Below, piece after piece: positions 44,351 through 57,800 of a stretch of 64,000 bases of DNA. The notes under the pieces are model-generated. The model was not told the origin of the DNA. It ran no database searches and worked only from the letters and a program-made list of their open reading frames with translations. Source of the stretch: Botryotinia globosa (lineage: Eukaryota; Ascomycota; Leotiomycetes; Helotiales; Sclerotiniaceae); assembly GCA_014898425.1 (NCBI GenBank), contig RCSZ01000017.1:682001-746000 (forward strand). The letters run 5' to 3'. The translations under genes were made by a program, and so were the position numbers. Positions within the stretch are counted from its first letter, which is position 1. Every line of letters starts with the position of its first letter.

Positions 44351-47300
44351 GGGTAGCAAACTACAATTAGTCAAGTTGGCTTCTGCTATGAATTGTTGAT
44401 TCTACTCTCCTCTACTCTCCTCTACTCTACTTCCAGTCGTCTTCGTCCTGCGTGCAGATAGCTAGGTCAAACTACTGTCCAAAGTAATAATCTACGGGCA
44501 AGAGATGAACAGGCCTAGGCGAGAACCACATAAGAGGACAGGGTCGCCAATTGTTCCGTGATGCAGAAATAAAAGCTTAGGTATACAGTGTAGGAGGTAC
44601 GGGACATGGGTTGGTTGAAAGTAACAAGCCAAGACAGGCATGCGAATCATGCGATACTCATTTGGGTCGAGCATACTCCTTCCTTCGTTTCCTTCCACGG
44701 CCACTTCTCCAGACCATGACAAGTCAAGCCAATGTGAGACCCGTTTGATTATTTGCTCGAGAGTCCATGGTCCGTGATGCGTGCTCCAGAGGATGTGGTG
44801 TTGCCGCTTTGCGAGGGATTCGGGACGGTCAGGGACGGCGTCGGTTAATAATCGAAACAGAGGTGATGTGAAGGGGGAATGTTTCTTGCTGTCTAATGAT
44901 CTGTTGAGAGGCAGTAGAGTTGAAAGGCAATAGAGTTGAAAGGCAATAGAGAGAATAGCACAATGTGATGTTGATGTGATATCTCTTCCTGATACGAATA
45001 CGTATAGATAGATACCTAGGTATATATGTCCTATTAATGATATGTGTGTATATCTACAAATAAAAGTACATCTAGGATCAAGTGATATATAAAACTATTA
45101 CCCAAAACAGATAGCTTGCAGCATCCCAGAAAAGATAAATTGGTTCACCAAGTATCATACGAGTAACAAACCAAAAAAGATCAATCTGATTCCAGAACCA
45201 TGCTTCTCGAATTCAGATGAATTCTCTGGGCAAAAACCAGTGTCATTCAATGTGTCCCTGAATCGTGCATCACCGATCGAAAAAGCTCCAAAGTTCATTC
45301 GCCTTGGAGAATCCAGTTAGATCATTTGGTAAACATCACATAGCATGCTCGCCATGCTTCTCACGGCATGGCTGCTCTCCGGTTCATGAGAGAAATCCGT
45401 CATTAGGAACGTCACATCCCGAAGAATGCCACAGGCAGGATATTGGCTGAATCGTGTTGACGAAACCCTCTCTCAATAGAGATATTGACATATCTCATTC
45501 TCAATAGGTTTTGCTGGTTGTCTTGAAGACATCATTGCTGCAACGAATGATCGGTTCTCAAGCTGAAGTTTGGAAGCGGTAGGAAAGGGTTTCAGCTCCG
45601 GGATATTTTAACTTTTCAATGGGCGATCCTCGATTCTCTGGGGTGAGGGTAAAATTCGGGGGACTTTGATTGGACCATGTTCTTCCCTCGTTATGGAATA
45701 GGCATCCCGAGAAATCTGTGAAGTTTGAAGTTTGGATCGTTCTTGAAGCAAGTGACATGAAGTTTCCACATTCCATGGTTGAGGGGTTGAGGGATTGAGA
45801 AATTGGAGGGAGAGTGAGGCGTGAGGCGTGAAGCGACAGGCGAGAGGCGAGTGATGGTACAGTGTCCATGAGGCTATGAGGCTAGGGAGTTGTGGAAGAA
45901 AGGTTTCCACTTTTTCATCTCACAGGGTTATAGGAAGTTTTCTTCCGTTAGACATCCAGTGAAGGAGAGGCTTACAGGATATTCTAGAAATAATCATCAA
46001 AAGATGTAGTCGACATCTAAATAGGGAATGATATGAAGGGCAGTGCCGCAGGAGGGAAAGTATCTTCTACCGAATCGTCATATAAATAATGTGATGAATA
46101 TGTGATAGCATGAAATCCGAATGATATATCATATTCTTAATACTGTACTAGTATTAATGCTACTATTGCCTGTTCTTACTATCCATTCTTACAATTCTTA
46201 AAATTCTTAAAATTCTTATTGAAATCATATTTCTTTTGAATCCTCCAACGAGCGAATGCTTCCAACTTCCAACCCCGCCTTAACCTTACAGAGAAATGTA
46301 AAATCCAGGCTAGAACTTACTTTACACTTATGTAGGTCTAACGTAGGTTTAATCATCTAACGAGGATCGTAACTAGGAATATCCTTGATGAATTCTTGCA
46401 TATCCATCTGCAGTATCTGTAGTATCTGTAGCGTCTACCAAGGTATCTGGGTAAGGGTCAGTTCCTCGATATATGAGACTATTTCATAACTCGTAAGATT
46501 TTCCAAAGATTCTTTCATAAATCTACTCTGTTACTCATGTTACACCAAGTCATCGTACGGATTAGGGGGGAACAGTGAACATCTAAATGAATATCTAAAT
46601 GAAAAAACATCCAACGGAACATCCAGCCGAGCATCTAATTGGATATCTCATTGAACATGTTAAAAAGAAAAGGACCCCTTACGAGTACAGAACAATCTTT
46701 TTTTTCTTTGGATTAATTATAATCTATCAAACCTGCATCAAAATCAAAATCAAAATCAAAATCAAAATCAAATATCCGTCAATCTCTCTCTCCAATCTCT
46801 CGCTAAATCTCACCTCTTTTCGCTATGAATCAGCCCTTGTGTAACTCTTTCACATCAGGCGTACATGCATTCAATCTCGTACAGTCCTAACAAATCTACT
46901 AATCTACTAACCTACTAACCTACTAACCACTTGGCCTTTCTTGTCTCCTCATCCACACAATCCCAACATGGTCGGCATCAAAGACATTTCATCATCGTGA
47001 CCTTTTTTGGATCCTCGGACGGACAAAACAAAAATAAAAGTACACTTAACTAGATACATATCCGTTGCGCATACATACATACATCGTTCATACGCTACTG
47101 GGAATACGTGCAGAAGTGGAAATATTGATCGTCGTCGGCCCTTTCGCTATCAAAATTGGGGGATAGTACTTTTTTATTTATTTTTTTCTTCACCCGTCCA
47201 TACGTGTGTGCATCTCGCTCTTCCCCTTCCCCTTCCCCTCCCCCGTTATGGTCTGTACTCGACTTGGAGATTGAGATTCAACGTTTGAATCATGTTGAAG

Positions 47301-48840
47301 GGTAGTGCACGTTTGATTCATGTTGGGAGATACAGAGGTAAGGGTGGTGTAGATGTCACTAGATGACGATTCGATTCAGATGTCCTCGATACAGTATGGT
47401 AGATGCTATGTACATATGTACACTCTATAAATGACTCAGGGTAACAATATCAGGAAACCATTAATAGTACTACTAGCAGGCAACTCAATACCAATAAAGT
47501 AAATCATCTCTAATAACCCCTCTTTCGACCCTTCGACCCTTTTCCACAACTAATCCACAGGACAGTGAATTAACCATCTAGGGGCACGGAAGATGTCACA
47601 AAACTACTGTACTGTGTCCAGAGAAGTCTGGTAAGAATTCAAGTAACCCCAGTCGAAATTCTTCAATAACCCTTACCCCATATGTCGTAGCACCAAAATG
47701 ACAAGTTCCCTGTTCAGGGTGCTGTCGCGAATGTTGATGCTTTTGATCATGGAGAGGGAGATCAACAAACCAGTCATGTTGATATAAATCTCTCTAGTCT
47801 ACGACATGGACATTTCGGCATCTTCCATTTCGAGACGATCCTAGACATTCTTTCGTGTACTCTATATGTATTTATATTTCGGTACATACTTATCTACAAC
47901 TGGACGAGGACGATTATCATGATACCGATTACTTCTAAAATTAACCCCTTCAATTTCTCTCGAGAGATGAGACGGGTACACGTATGATAAGAGTCGTAGA
48001 TTCGATGAATGAGGAACCAGGAATCGAAGAGTAAAGTGCCGAGGTTATGATCCAAGCTCCCTCTCTCCCTACCAAGGTCTTCCCTAGATACTTTAGCTCC
48101 TAGATGCATTCATCGTCTGAGCGAGGGCTTCGCATCGGACCGTCTCCATCTAGGTACATAGATTCTAGATGTATCTGCTACCAAGTACCAGTTTCGAGCC
48201 AGTCCAGTCTACCACGGACGCCACGGAGCGGCCCTCAATCTTTAACGAGGCCTTTCCGCGTGCACCAACATCAACATCCACGTCCACCACATCTTGATTC
48301 TGGAGATGGAAAATAGACAGCGGAAACTAAATCGGATCGAATATTAATATCATGATGGATGGATTCAAATCAAAGCTCACCCTGTCCATCCGTTGAAATG
48401 ACCAATCCTTTGATCCATCCTTTGGAGTCGCACTTGATTAGTCGTACAATGATGACTAGACTGTGCAGAATGAGTGATTGATGTCAAATTGTCAGATTGT
48501 TAATTTTCGAGTCATTAGTTTTGTGTAACCACTCATTGTTTGTGTAACCTTATCATGTGATATAATTTACTCGAGTCAGCAATTCATTCGTCTATTGAAA
48601 TTCTTGACTCATGTCATCTAATTTATTACTCTCAACCCAATTTAGTAATATTACATTACATGATGCTTACTTTTCCCATACCACAACACAACAATATAAC
48701 ACTGCTTATATCCTTCTTCCGATAATTCATATTCCATATTCAAAGATGAAATTATAAATATAATTACCAATATAATTATAATTTCCAAAATAAAATAACC
48801 TCACCAAATAATATAATAAACATTGGCCTACAATACCTAC
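44351..48840. other. Gene desert, part 1
   Basis: About 4.5 kb with no supported gene. Short features: AAAATC hexamer array at 46738-46770 (five copies), repeated CTACTAACC at about 46895-46925, and a triplicated AATTCTTAA motif near 46192-46218. Frames up to about 100 codons exist but have no motif, no signal peptide and no splice partner that I can see. Confidence 0.45.
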
Positions 48841-51800
48841 ACCCACCATCAAAACCCAAAACTCTAATCCTCACCCTTCCTCGCACGACAAGTCTACAAC
48901 ATTCCTCCATCCATCTCCTTCTCTACCCCACACCAAAGAACAGATCATCTGTTCCTCCAGCCATGATCCCTCCACGATTAAACATTCCCTAGACAAACCC
49001 CCATCCATCCCATCACAACTCTCCATGACGGAGAGTTCAGACACCGAAGAGACCGAGTCCCCAAGCTCAAATCCTTACCCGCACGCCGCAGCCATGAAAG
49101 CCCAGCAATGCCACTCCGTGACTCCGTGCTGTCACGGTCATGCGTACGTTCCATACTATAGATAGGGGATAGACATCGAACAATTTAACTTTCGTCTCCA
49201 GAATCCGGCGAATCTGATCACCAGCATATCATTTGCCGCAGCCTCCAGGGCCAATATCGAAGAGATAGAAGGCATGGAATGGAATTCTTGGCATGGAACA
49301 TCATGATTCCATGCATGTATGTCTCTGAAGTTTAAATGGTAAAGAGGGTATCTACCGCAAAGTTCATCGCAAACGGTAGTTCCGACGTGTTCGTCTCGTG
49401 TAGAAGGTTTGACTGCCGTGTTTTGAGGGAGGGATGGATGCGTCTCGGCTTGCTTGTATTTTGGATGTCCTAATTACGATATGTGCGAGAGATAGATAGA
49501 TAGATGGATGGATGGATGGATGAAGTATCCTTCACTGTGATTGATTTCAGGCTCGTCGGTCTGAATGCATCTCTCTATCTCTCTGTAAACCCATCAATCC
49601 AGTAACAGTTTCCAAAGTGCGAATTCCCAATATCAAATACCCAACATGCAACCATCCATCCCTCTCCGCAAACCCATCTCTCCTCGCCCTTCACCTTCTC
49701 ACCTTGCCCATCGAGAATCTAAATCTAGACCCCACGAGCTCAACCACGTAGTGTCCATGCGCTCCTCCTCTCCCCTTCCCAACTCTAAATCCATTCATTC
49801 ATCTCCATCTCATCCTCCTCTTTACCACAAACATCCAATCACTCCACCCTCTCCGTATCCCACAAACTTTATCCATCAACCATCAATCATCTCCCCAGAA
49901 ACTCATTTCAACACACATACATACCCATACCGACACGCTTCGCAACGAGACGAAACGACACAAGACGACACAAGAAGACAGGAGGCTGAGCAGTATATGC
50001 ATTTGTAACCATCAAGTAATCAGCAACTATCAAAAATAAACTTTCCACCTCCGTCTGCGTCTCCATCTCCAACTTTAACTTTGAAACCCCCAGCCCATCT
50101 CATACCCAACCAACCAACTAGTCAATCAGCAAACCAGCAAACCAGTAAACTTTATTCCATCACTACCGAACCCCCTAAAACGCATTACCACCCACAACCA
50201 AATAACCAAACAAGCCACCTATCTACCTCCGTAAATCGTAATAATCACCATCGCTTACAAACCCAGAGGTGCAAATCTCAGAGACGGAATCCCGGAAACA
50301 CCGGGAGGAGAGTAGGGAAATCAGGGGAACGATACGGAGGAAACGGTTTCAACGGGTGGCCAGGGGTCTGATTTGCGTGCGTGCGGATGCTCGGGGTTGT
50401 ACATGGTTGTGTGAGCAGATATGTGTGGGTGTATGTATGTAGATACTAAAGAAGATACCGAATACAAGGAGACAAAGTTAAAGTGAAGATTAGACTTTGG
50501 AGAGGGGCAAGGGAAATAGAGTTGGCTTGGGTTGGGTTAGGTGAGGATCGGTGACTGGGATCGGCAGATGTTATAACTGATGAGCTTGTGTAACAGGTGG
50601 TTGTTTTTAAGCTTTGGTGGTTGGGTGTGTATGCTGGGTACGCTGGTAGGCACCTGAAAGATAGGATTACTTGTTCATCTGATTCGAATTCGGGATGGGT
50701 GATGGGGTTTGATTTGTTGATGCGTAGGGTTGGGTATGGAGATGTGTTGGGGTTATCTAGGTGTCGGATGTTGGGTTATAAATAACTGGTGATGCATTTT
50801 AAACGTATCATAGATGATTATAAAATTTGAGATTTTCAAATTCGATACCTATTGCTATGTATCACCATATCTCACATGACATGTTAATTACTAGCTATTG
50901 CATTCTCTCATCCATCTCATCACCTCATCTATTCCTCTCTACTTCGTACAGTCCAAAATAGCCATCTCTACAAAACACCACTCCCCTTCCACACTCCCCT
51001 GTCCACAAACCCTGCAAACCCATCACTGCAAACTCAGAAATCCATATTCTAGCTATTCTCTCAGCACCCCAAACTCAAAACCCCCAAAATTTCAGCTCTC
51101 GAATTCCATCGAACTTCCACATCCGCAAATCTAACATTCCCATCTCCTATCGCATGGACCTCTTGCGGATGAACGGAGATTTCGCTGAATTCCAGAAACA
51201 AAGTTCGAGGAAACTTTTCATACCACTGCGAGACCTACCTAGATGAGCAGACTTCAGGTATCAGAGGGTTTCAGGGTTGTGAGCATGCATTAGGATGATA
51301 TCGTATACAATGCGAAGAAAGTTAGATATTTTTTTTCTCAAGGCTCTGTTTCGTAGAGCCCTGGAGTCTACGAGATCCCCAGGGTTTCTTCACATCCGAA
51401 ACGGGGTCTTTCTTGTACCAGACGGTCTCATGTCCATTATTCTTTATGTCAAGATGGACGTCAAGGCCCATCTCATTATGTCAAGATAGGAGTCACCATG
51501 CAGCGTTTATTCCAATGTGACACAACCTACCGCCGCTGGTTTGGCGCCCAGATGTAATGGTACCCGGTCGACAAAAGTTCCCCAATCCATGTTTACACAA
51601 GGGACACCGGGGCTGCTTCAGGGCTGGAATCGCTTTCGGACAGACTCATATATCGGATGCAGTAATATATCGTATCATGGTACCCGATCGTCTCGCGACT
51701 CGGAGACTTCAACGTCGTCTTGGCGGAAGTTTTCATCATCGTCAATATCACGGTGAACGGAGATACCTCCGTCTATCAAACACCTTCCGAGTACCTGGTG

Positions 51801-54800
51801 TACAAGACTTACAAGACAAATGCTGACAGATAGTCAGCACACCTAAGCCGCTCCACTGTAAGCGCTGAACCAAACTTTGGGGATGGAATGCGCATGGATT
51901 TTTGCATTCTTGGGTCCGGTGGGAAATTGTCTAGTGAGATAAGCTTACGTCTCCGTGTTGCCAAGAAATGATTCTTAATTGAAGATATATTTTGTTGGGT
52001 CCCTTGAATCTTGATATGGTCTGATATTCGATGTGATGATATGTCACTCACTTACTGAGTTAGGTTCCAATGTTTCGCACAGACCTTCCGCAGCATTGAT
52101 GCCAATCCTCGCATTCTGTAAGTGGAATGATGTATGGGGCTTGATCCCTTGACGGGGATTCATCATTTGATGAGCACAAGAAACAAACGGCTGGCTCTAG
52201 CTTTTGGAACTAATTGGGCTTTGGGTAGCTTGTGAGCGGGTAGCATGGGAAGGGATAGATACGATGGATCCAATGACCCATTCGAATTGGGATTGGGATG
52301 GAGAACGATGATGATGGGATGCTGAATCATGCCCCCATTCTTCAGCATGCTAGATGCATCGCAAGTCAAGTTACGAGAATCCGGATATAAAGTCCCCAAT
52401 GTAGAAATTCTGGTCTTATACATGGTCAGCCGGGGAGATAACAAGCAGGTACGTACGTGTACATCCGTGACATTCGTCTCGATAGTTCAATATAGCACCA
52501 ATGAGATGAAACAAGGAGAACTTAAATCTCAGCTGATTGGTGGACACCCACTATCGGGACAAAATTGAGGAAAGGAGGTGGAGTAGCGATACTGTGACTT
52601 TTGGTGTAACCATTGGCTTTTTTGCATGGAGATGATGGCTGATAAGGAAAGAATGGGGATGATCACGGAAAAATCGATAGGAATTGACTAGTCGTTGGAA
52701 TTGATGGACCACAGGTTTGATTGACGGCTGGTGGGATTGATTGATGGATTGAAGGAGTGAGTGATTGATTACTGATCAATTGAAGGAAATAGAATGGGAA
52801 AAGTTCGGGTAATTATTGGATGGGTTAGATTAGAACTTGGAACTTGGAACTTGGATGAATGGATATCAATGGATACATACCTACCTACCTAGATATTCAT
52901 ATTCCTGCCTGCTTATTGATGCTTATTGATTTTCAGCTTATTCTAGAACGAGGCAAGATGGATGGATCATACTACGTACCTAGTGATGGTTGAAAAGGTA
53001 TGAATACGCGGGAGAATAAGGGGGTCATTGAAAATCATCAATATCAATATCAATATCAATATCAATATCATCATTATCATAATCACAATCACAATTTCGT
53101 ATTAATTATCCTCATTATATTCTCCTCACACACCCATGTCCTTCTCTTCATAAGCCCACCGTTAGAATCCCCCAATCCTACCCTCCACAATATCCTACCT
53201 ACCCTTCATCCCTATTCAAATGTCAGGACTCAGCACCTCATTAACAATCCTTCCCTCCGCACCCTCCAACCCGAATCTTACACCCCCAATCCGGACCGAC
53301 CAATATCAATCTCGGCCCGTGCAGCTGAGAAACAATCTTACAGAAGTTCGTTCGTCAGCTTCTATCCCGTTGCCATGCATTTACCCTCGGTTCCATGGGA
53401 TCGGGTTCAGCTCTAGGGTGAGATGACTGGTGGCACAAAAAGCTTGGGATGGATGCATAGAATGAAGGGATGGATAAAGCGAACGGGATGTGGTAGGGCC
53501 ATTCGCCGTGTATGTGTGATTTCGGGCTGTTTTCTACATGATGATGCTTTATGCAGGAGTAATGGTTGCATTGTGATTGTGAATGGTTGAGGATTTCTGA
53601 GAGGCATGGCATTCATTTACTGGGCGACAGAGATGCAGGACTCACCCTTTTGGTTCACAGATTGCATGCAGCCGATCTATTTGACTATTTGACTATTTGA
53701 CTATCTCACTAACTCCTTTTCTCACAAGCAGCCTGGAACGAATTCGTTCGCGTCAGTATTCCCATTGACATCTGCATGGCGCCCTTCGCAAGGAAGGAGA
53801 TCTCGTGTTGTACGAGACTGGTTCGTCGGTTTCCTGTTTATCCTGGCTTCCTGGTGATTTCCATTAGTCGTGCCCTGTTATTCCATGAGCTTCCATGGTT
53901 CGTTTGTCTACAAGTGCTGACTGTATTGTTGTACCAGTACTTTGTTTCGTATGATGAAATACATTAAATGCACATAGTATGGGGATGAGACCAGCAGGAA
54001 TGGGGATCGCCTTCGCTAATTCGGTCTTAAGTTCCGACGCCGACGAGAGGTGGTCGGTTTCGAGACGAGGAGAGTGGGATTTGGGGAGGGGGGCATGTAT
54101 GATGGGGGAACTAGTGGTGAGCTGGAAATTGCCTTATGCTGCTGCGTTGTCACTGTCAGTCATTGAGCTATGAAATGCTTATTGGTACATGCAATGAAAT
54201 TGTAATATAGACGCAGAAAATGAGGAGCTGGGTAATAGAGTAAAGTGGAGGGCTGGAATGTGTCTACCCGTGTCCACGCCACAACCCCGCATTGTATGGG
54301 TGTATATCTCAGGAGAGGTTGAATTTATGAGGCGAGGATGCCATGTTATTCTCATCAAACAGTTGAGAATACTGAGAAGTTGGTGACAGGGCAGAGAGAT
54401 TGTGACGGATGATATATCACATAAAGAATGGAATACCTGGGTAATCTGAATTGAAGCTCTAGAATATTGATCCATCTAACCTCTTGAAGAAGCATTGTAA
54501 GTAGTACCCTTCAGATCAATGCGATCAATGCAATAGATGCAATAGATGCAAACATAATATAGAAAAACAAGCTAAGCAATAAACTAATCAGTGACATTTT
54601 CCCCATCCCTTGATCAAGAATCTTCAAGTGAACCCCAAAATCAACACTTATTACTCAGACCCTCCCTCATTCATCAATCAACCAACACCAACCACCCACC
54701 CACCACGCGAACATCTTGGCAAGCAATATCACCCCAATGACTATTAAGACCAAGAACTGCATCCCTATCACCGTAACACATGGCCACGGGATCACTACCT

Positions 54801-57800
54801 ACACATACCATTATGCACGCTATCCACGAGTCACTAGCATGGCAATGCTCAAACCCTCTCTTACGGATAATCATTGGCGAGAAGGGATTTCATAAGATGA
54901 AACTAAAACATGACCATTTGGATGATCGCGAGGAGGTGTCAATGCACAAAATGTTGATCGGATGAGAAAAGTAGGTTGGAGGAAAGAAATTCCCCGAATT
55001 TACGATAGGATCGGTGGAATGTAGAGAAATGTGATGCATCAACTTTCTGATTCAGTTTGCTAGCTACGAAGCTAACGATGCTATATCCCGATGATTTTAA
55101 TATACCTCTTTGAGAAATCCTTCAAGCATATAACTAATCATCTAATATTATTCCATCATCCCATCCCATCACATCCCATCCCATCATCCATCAACATCAT
55201 CATCATCATCATCAATCCCTCCACTCCACCCCAGCAAAAACGAAACTCTAAAACCAAGCCACAAAGTCGTGACGAATAACCCAGTCCCTCAACCCATACA
55301 TACATACATAGTAGGTAAGGAAATAGGTAACATCATTAGCCCACCACATGTCTCAGCATCCCGACTCCAATATCGCAAGAAGTGCGTGCAATCCACCACA
55401 CCCCAAAACACAAGAATAGCTCCCCTTCGTATCTCCAACGAATCCGGCCCCCAATGCTTCATCCCAGAATCTCACCCCTTCGGTCGCGGCATGCGTGGCG
55501 CGCACCCGTGCATCCCGACGTAGCACCAGCGCGATTTCGCCTGCATGCACCACGACCGTTTTGGTGAAACGGCATACGGATGCTGGAGCGTGAGACTGGA
55601 TGGGTGTTGGATATTGGAGGATGTGAAGGGTGTGGGGATTTTGAGAGGTCGTTCGGGATTTCAATTCGGGGGTTCAGCTGCGGCGACGGAAGTTTATCTT
55701 TCAATATCCTATACGGGATAGATGGATGGATGGATGGATGGTTCAGGAATCAATAATGCGAAGGTATGGGTGGAATTGTCCGGCGCATTGCATAGACTGC
55801 AGACTGGAGAATTCTACTGCATCATTTGCTGCGATCAGCATACACCCAAAGTCTTTTGTTTTCGATACTGGCTCTAGAACCTTTCGTGTTCGTTTCGCAG
55901 ACACACACACACATACTATTTTATATCACAGCATGGTATGGCTTCGTAATCGTGCTTGCACAAGGAAAGACAGCGGCGGAGGCGGAGAGATATCTCGTCT
56001 CGATTCACACTCCCTACATAATGAATATCGTATACGAAAACATCGTACACAGACGGGATGTCAGGAATTCAAGTATGCGGATAAATTTGTCTATTAATCA
56101 AGGCACCATCGTATTTCAACTTATCTCGGCTTACTTTCCCTCCATCCATTTCTTCCCTCCCTTCACCCATAAGCTTACTCACCACCCAATCCAACATCCT
56201 CGCCATTTCTCTCCCCCTTGCGAATCGACTCATCATTCGCTTCGGACTCGGCATCTCTCATGCAAATCGATCGGAAGGTAAATGACTCACATGCTGTAAA
56301 CGCCTACCAATACCACCTTTACCCTCCGTTAATGCTCTATTCTAATATTCCCTCCCTCATGTCATATTTTCCCGTTTCGTCCACCCAATATTTTACAATG
56401 CACCAGCCATCCAAGACATCATACTTAAAAATCCAACCCATCTAGATTACCACACCACCACCCCATCACTTCACCACAATACCTCCCCTATAGCAAACTT
56501 AACCCAACCCTAAATCTCACCCACATCTCACAGAGGCTCAAATCCACACAACACGCCTCTTGAAAAGCAAACGTATCTCAAATACACCTCAGCCAACCAA
56601 CCAACTTTTTCACGTCACACAGAACATGAGAGATCAAAAACCAGACATCACAGACCCATCTAGTTCTTTCCCAACTCATCACTCCATCCAATTCCCACCC
56701 TCCCCATCCCCACTCTCACACCCAGATATAAACTAAAAAAAAGCCCTCAGCCCTAAACACACATCTCCTACATTTTCCCAAAAGCACCATCCAATAATGA
56801 TCCAGAACCCTAAACGAAATCTCACACATTTGGCTATGCATTATCGTGCATGTATGCGTATGCCATGAGTCCACGCCCGCAACTCTGGGTTTCAGATCGG
56901 TTCAGAGTGGCGAGGAGTTCCCGGTTTTAGTGAGTGTTGAGAATCTCGTGATGTTTCTTCTATCGTATCGAGCACGTATATTCCAAAGACTCCAAAAATG
57001 CACACGTAAACAGGTTATCAAGGTATCCACCATCATGAGTATTGTCTCACTATGACTCTCCAACTTCTCATCCGTGACCAACTCTGCCTCCAACGTCCCA
57101 TGAAGAATACCACCTTCCAATGCCGAGCAGTCCGGAAAGAATCACCATCAAGAATTCTAACCCCCATCCATCCATACTCCCATCTCTGCCTCCCAATCAA
57201 GCACCAAACAAACTTCAAAGCGAAAAGAGTCCACACCCACTAACCTAATTCCAACACTCAGCTGCACACCCAGATCGACAAACCCCGCCGACAATCCCGC
57301 TCTGGTAATCCGGTACTCAGCACTCCACATTCTGCATCTCTATACGCCTTAGAGACTTCTCGATCGGATAGATGTACCCTTGTAGACATCGATTCAATAT
57401 AACTTTATATTAGTGATGAAAAAAGTGAACAGGACCATGAATCATGGGTGGATCGCGAGATGCATATTACATCCACATCGAGCATTTAGAACTCTAAAAT
57501 ATAGAAATAAAATTAGCGCAATACATCATCAAACCTATCCCACTAGCAGATCTATTTTCCGTCTTAGTCACTTACTTGCAAAGACACCAAACCCTACACC
57601 AAAGAAATCCGCTCAGGCTCCCGTCTCCAAAACCCTCAGACTGCCGCTCCCGCCAATAATTCATTAATGTCTCGTGCACTAACCTCCCTTTCCCTCTCGT
57701 TCATCCTCCCACTAAGACAAACGAGATTTCATCATCTCCCCAGAACGCGGATACCATCGGGAAAATCATATATCGACGCACGAGACTAAGTCCAACATGA

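Noticed and set aside
49646..50008. 120-codon Pro/Ser/His-rich plus-strand frame
   Set aside because: A real ATG, but the composition follows the C/A-rich, G-poor strand bias of the region, and neighbouring frames are open too.
53000..53416. 138-codon frame with Y-Q-Y-Q-Y-Q repeats
   Set aside because: Generated by the ATCAAT microsatellite, followed by C/T-rich intergenic DNA.
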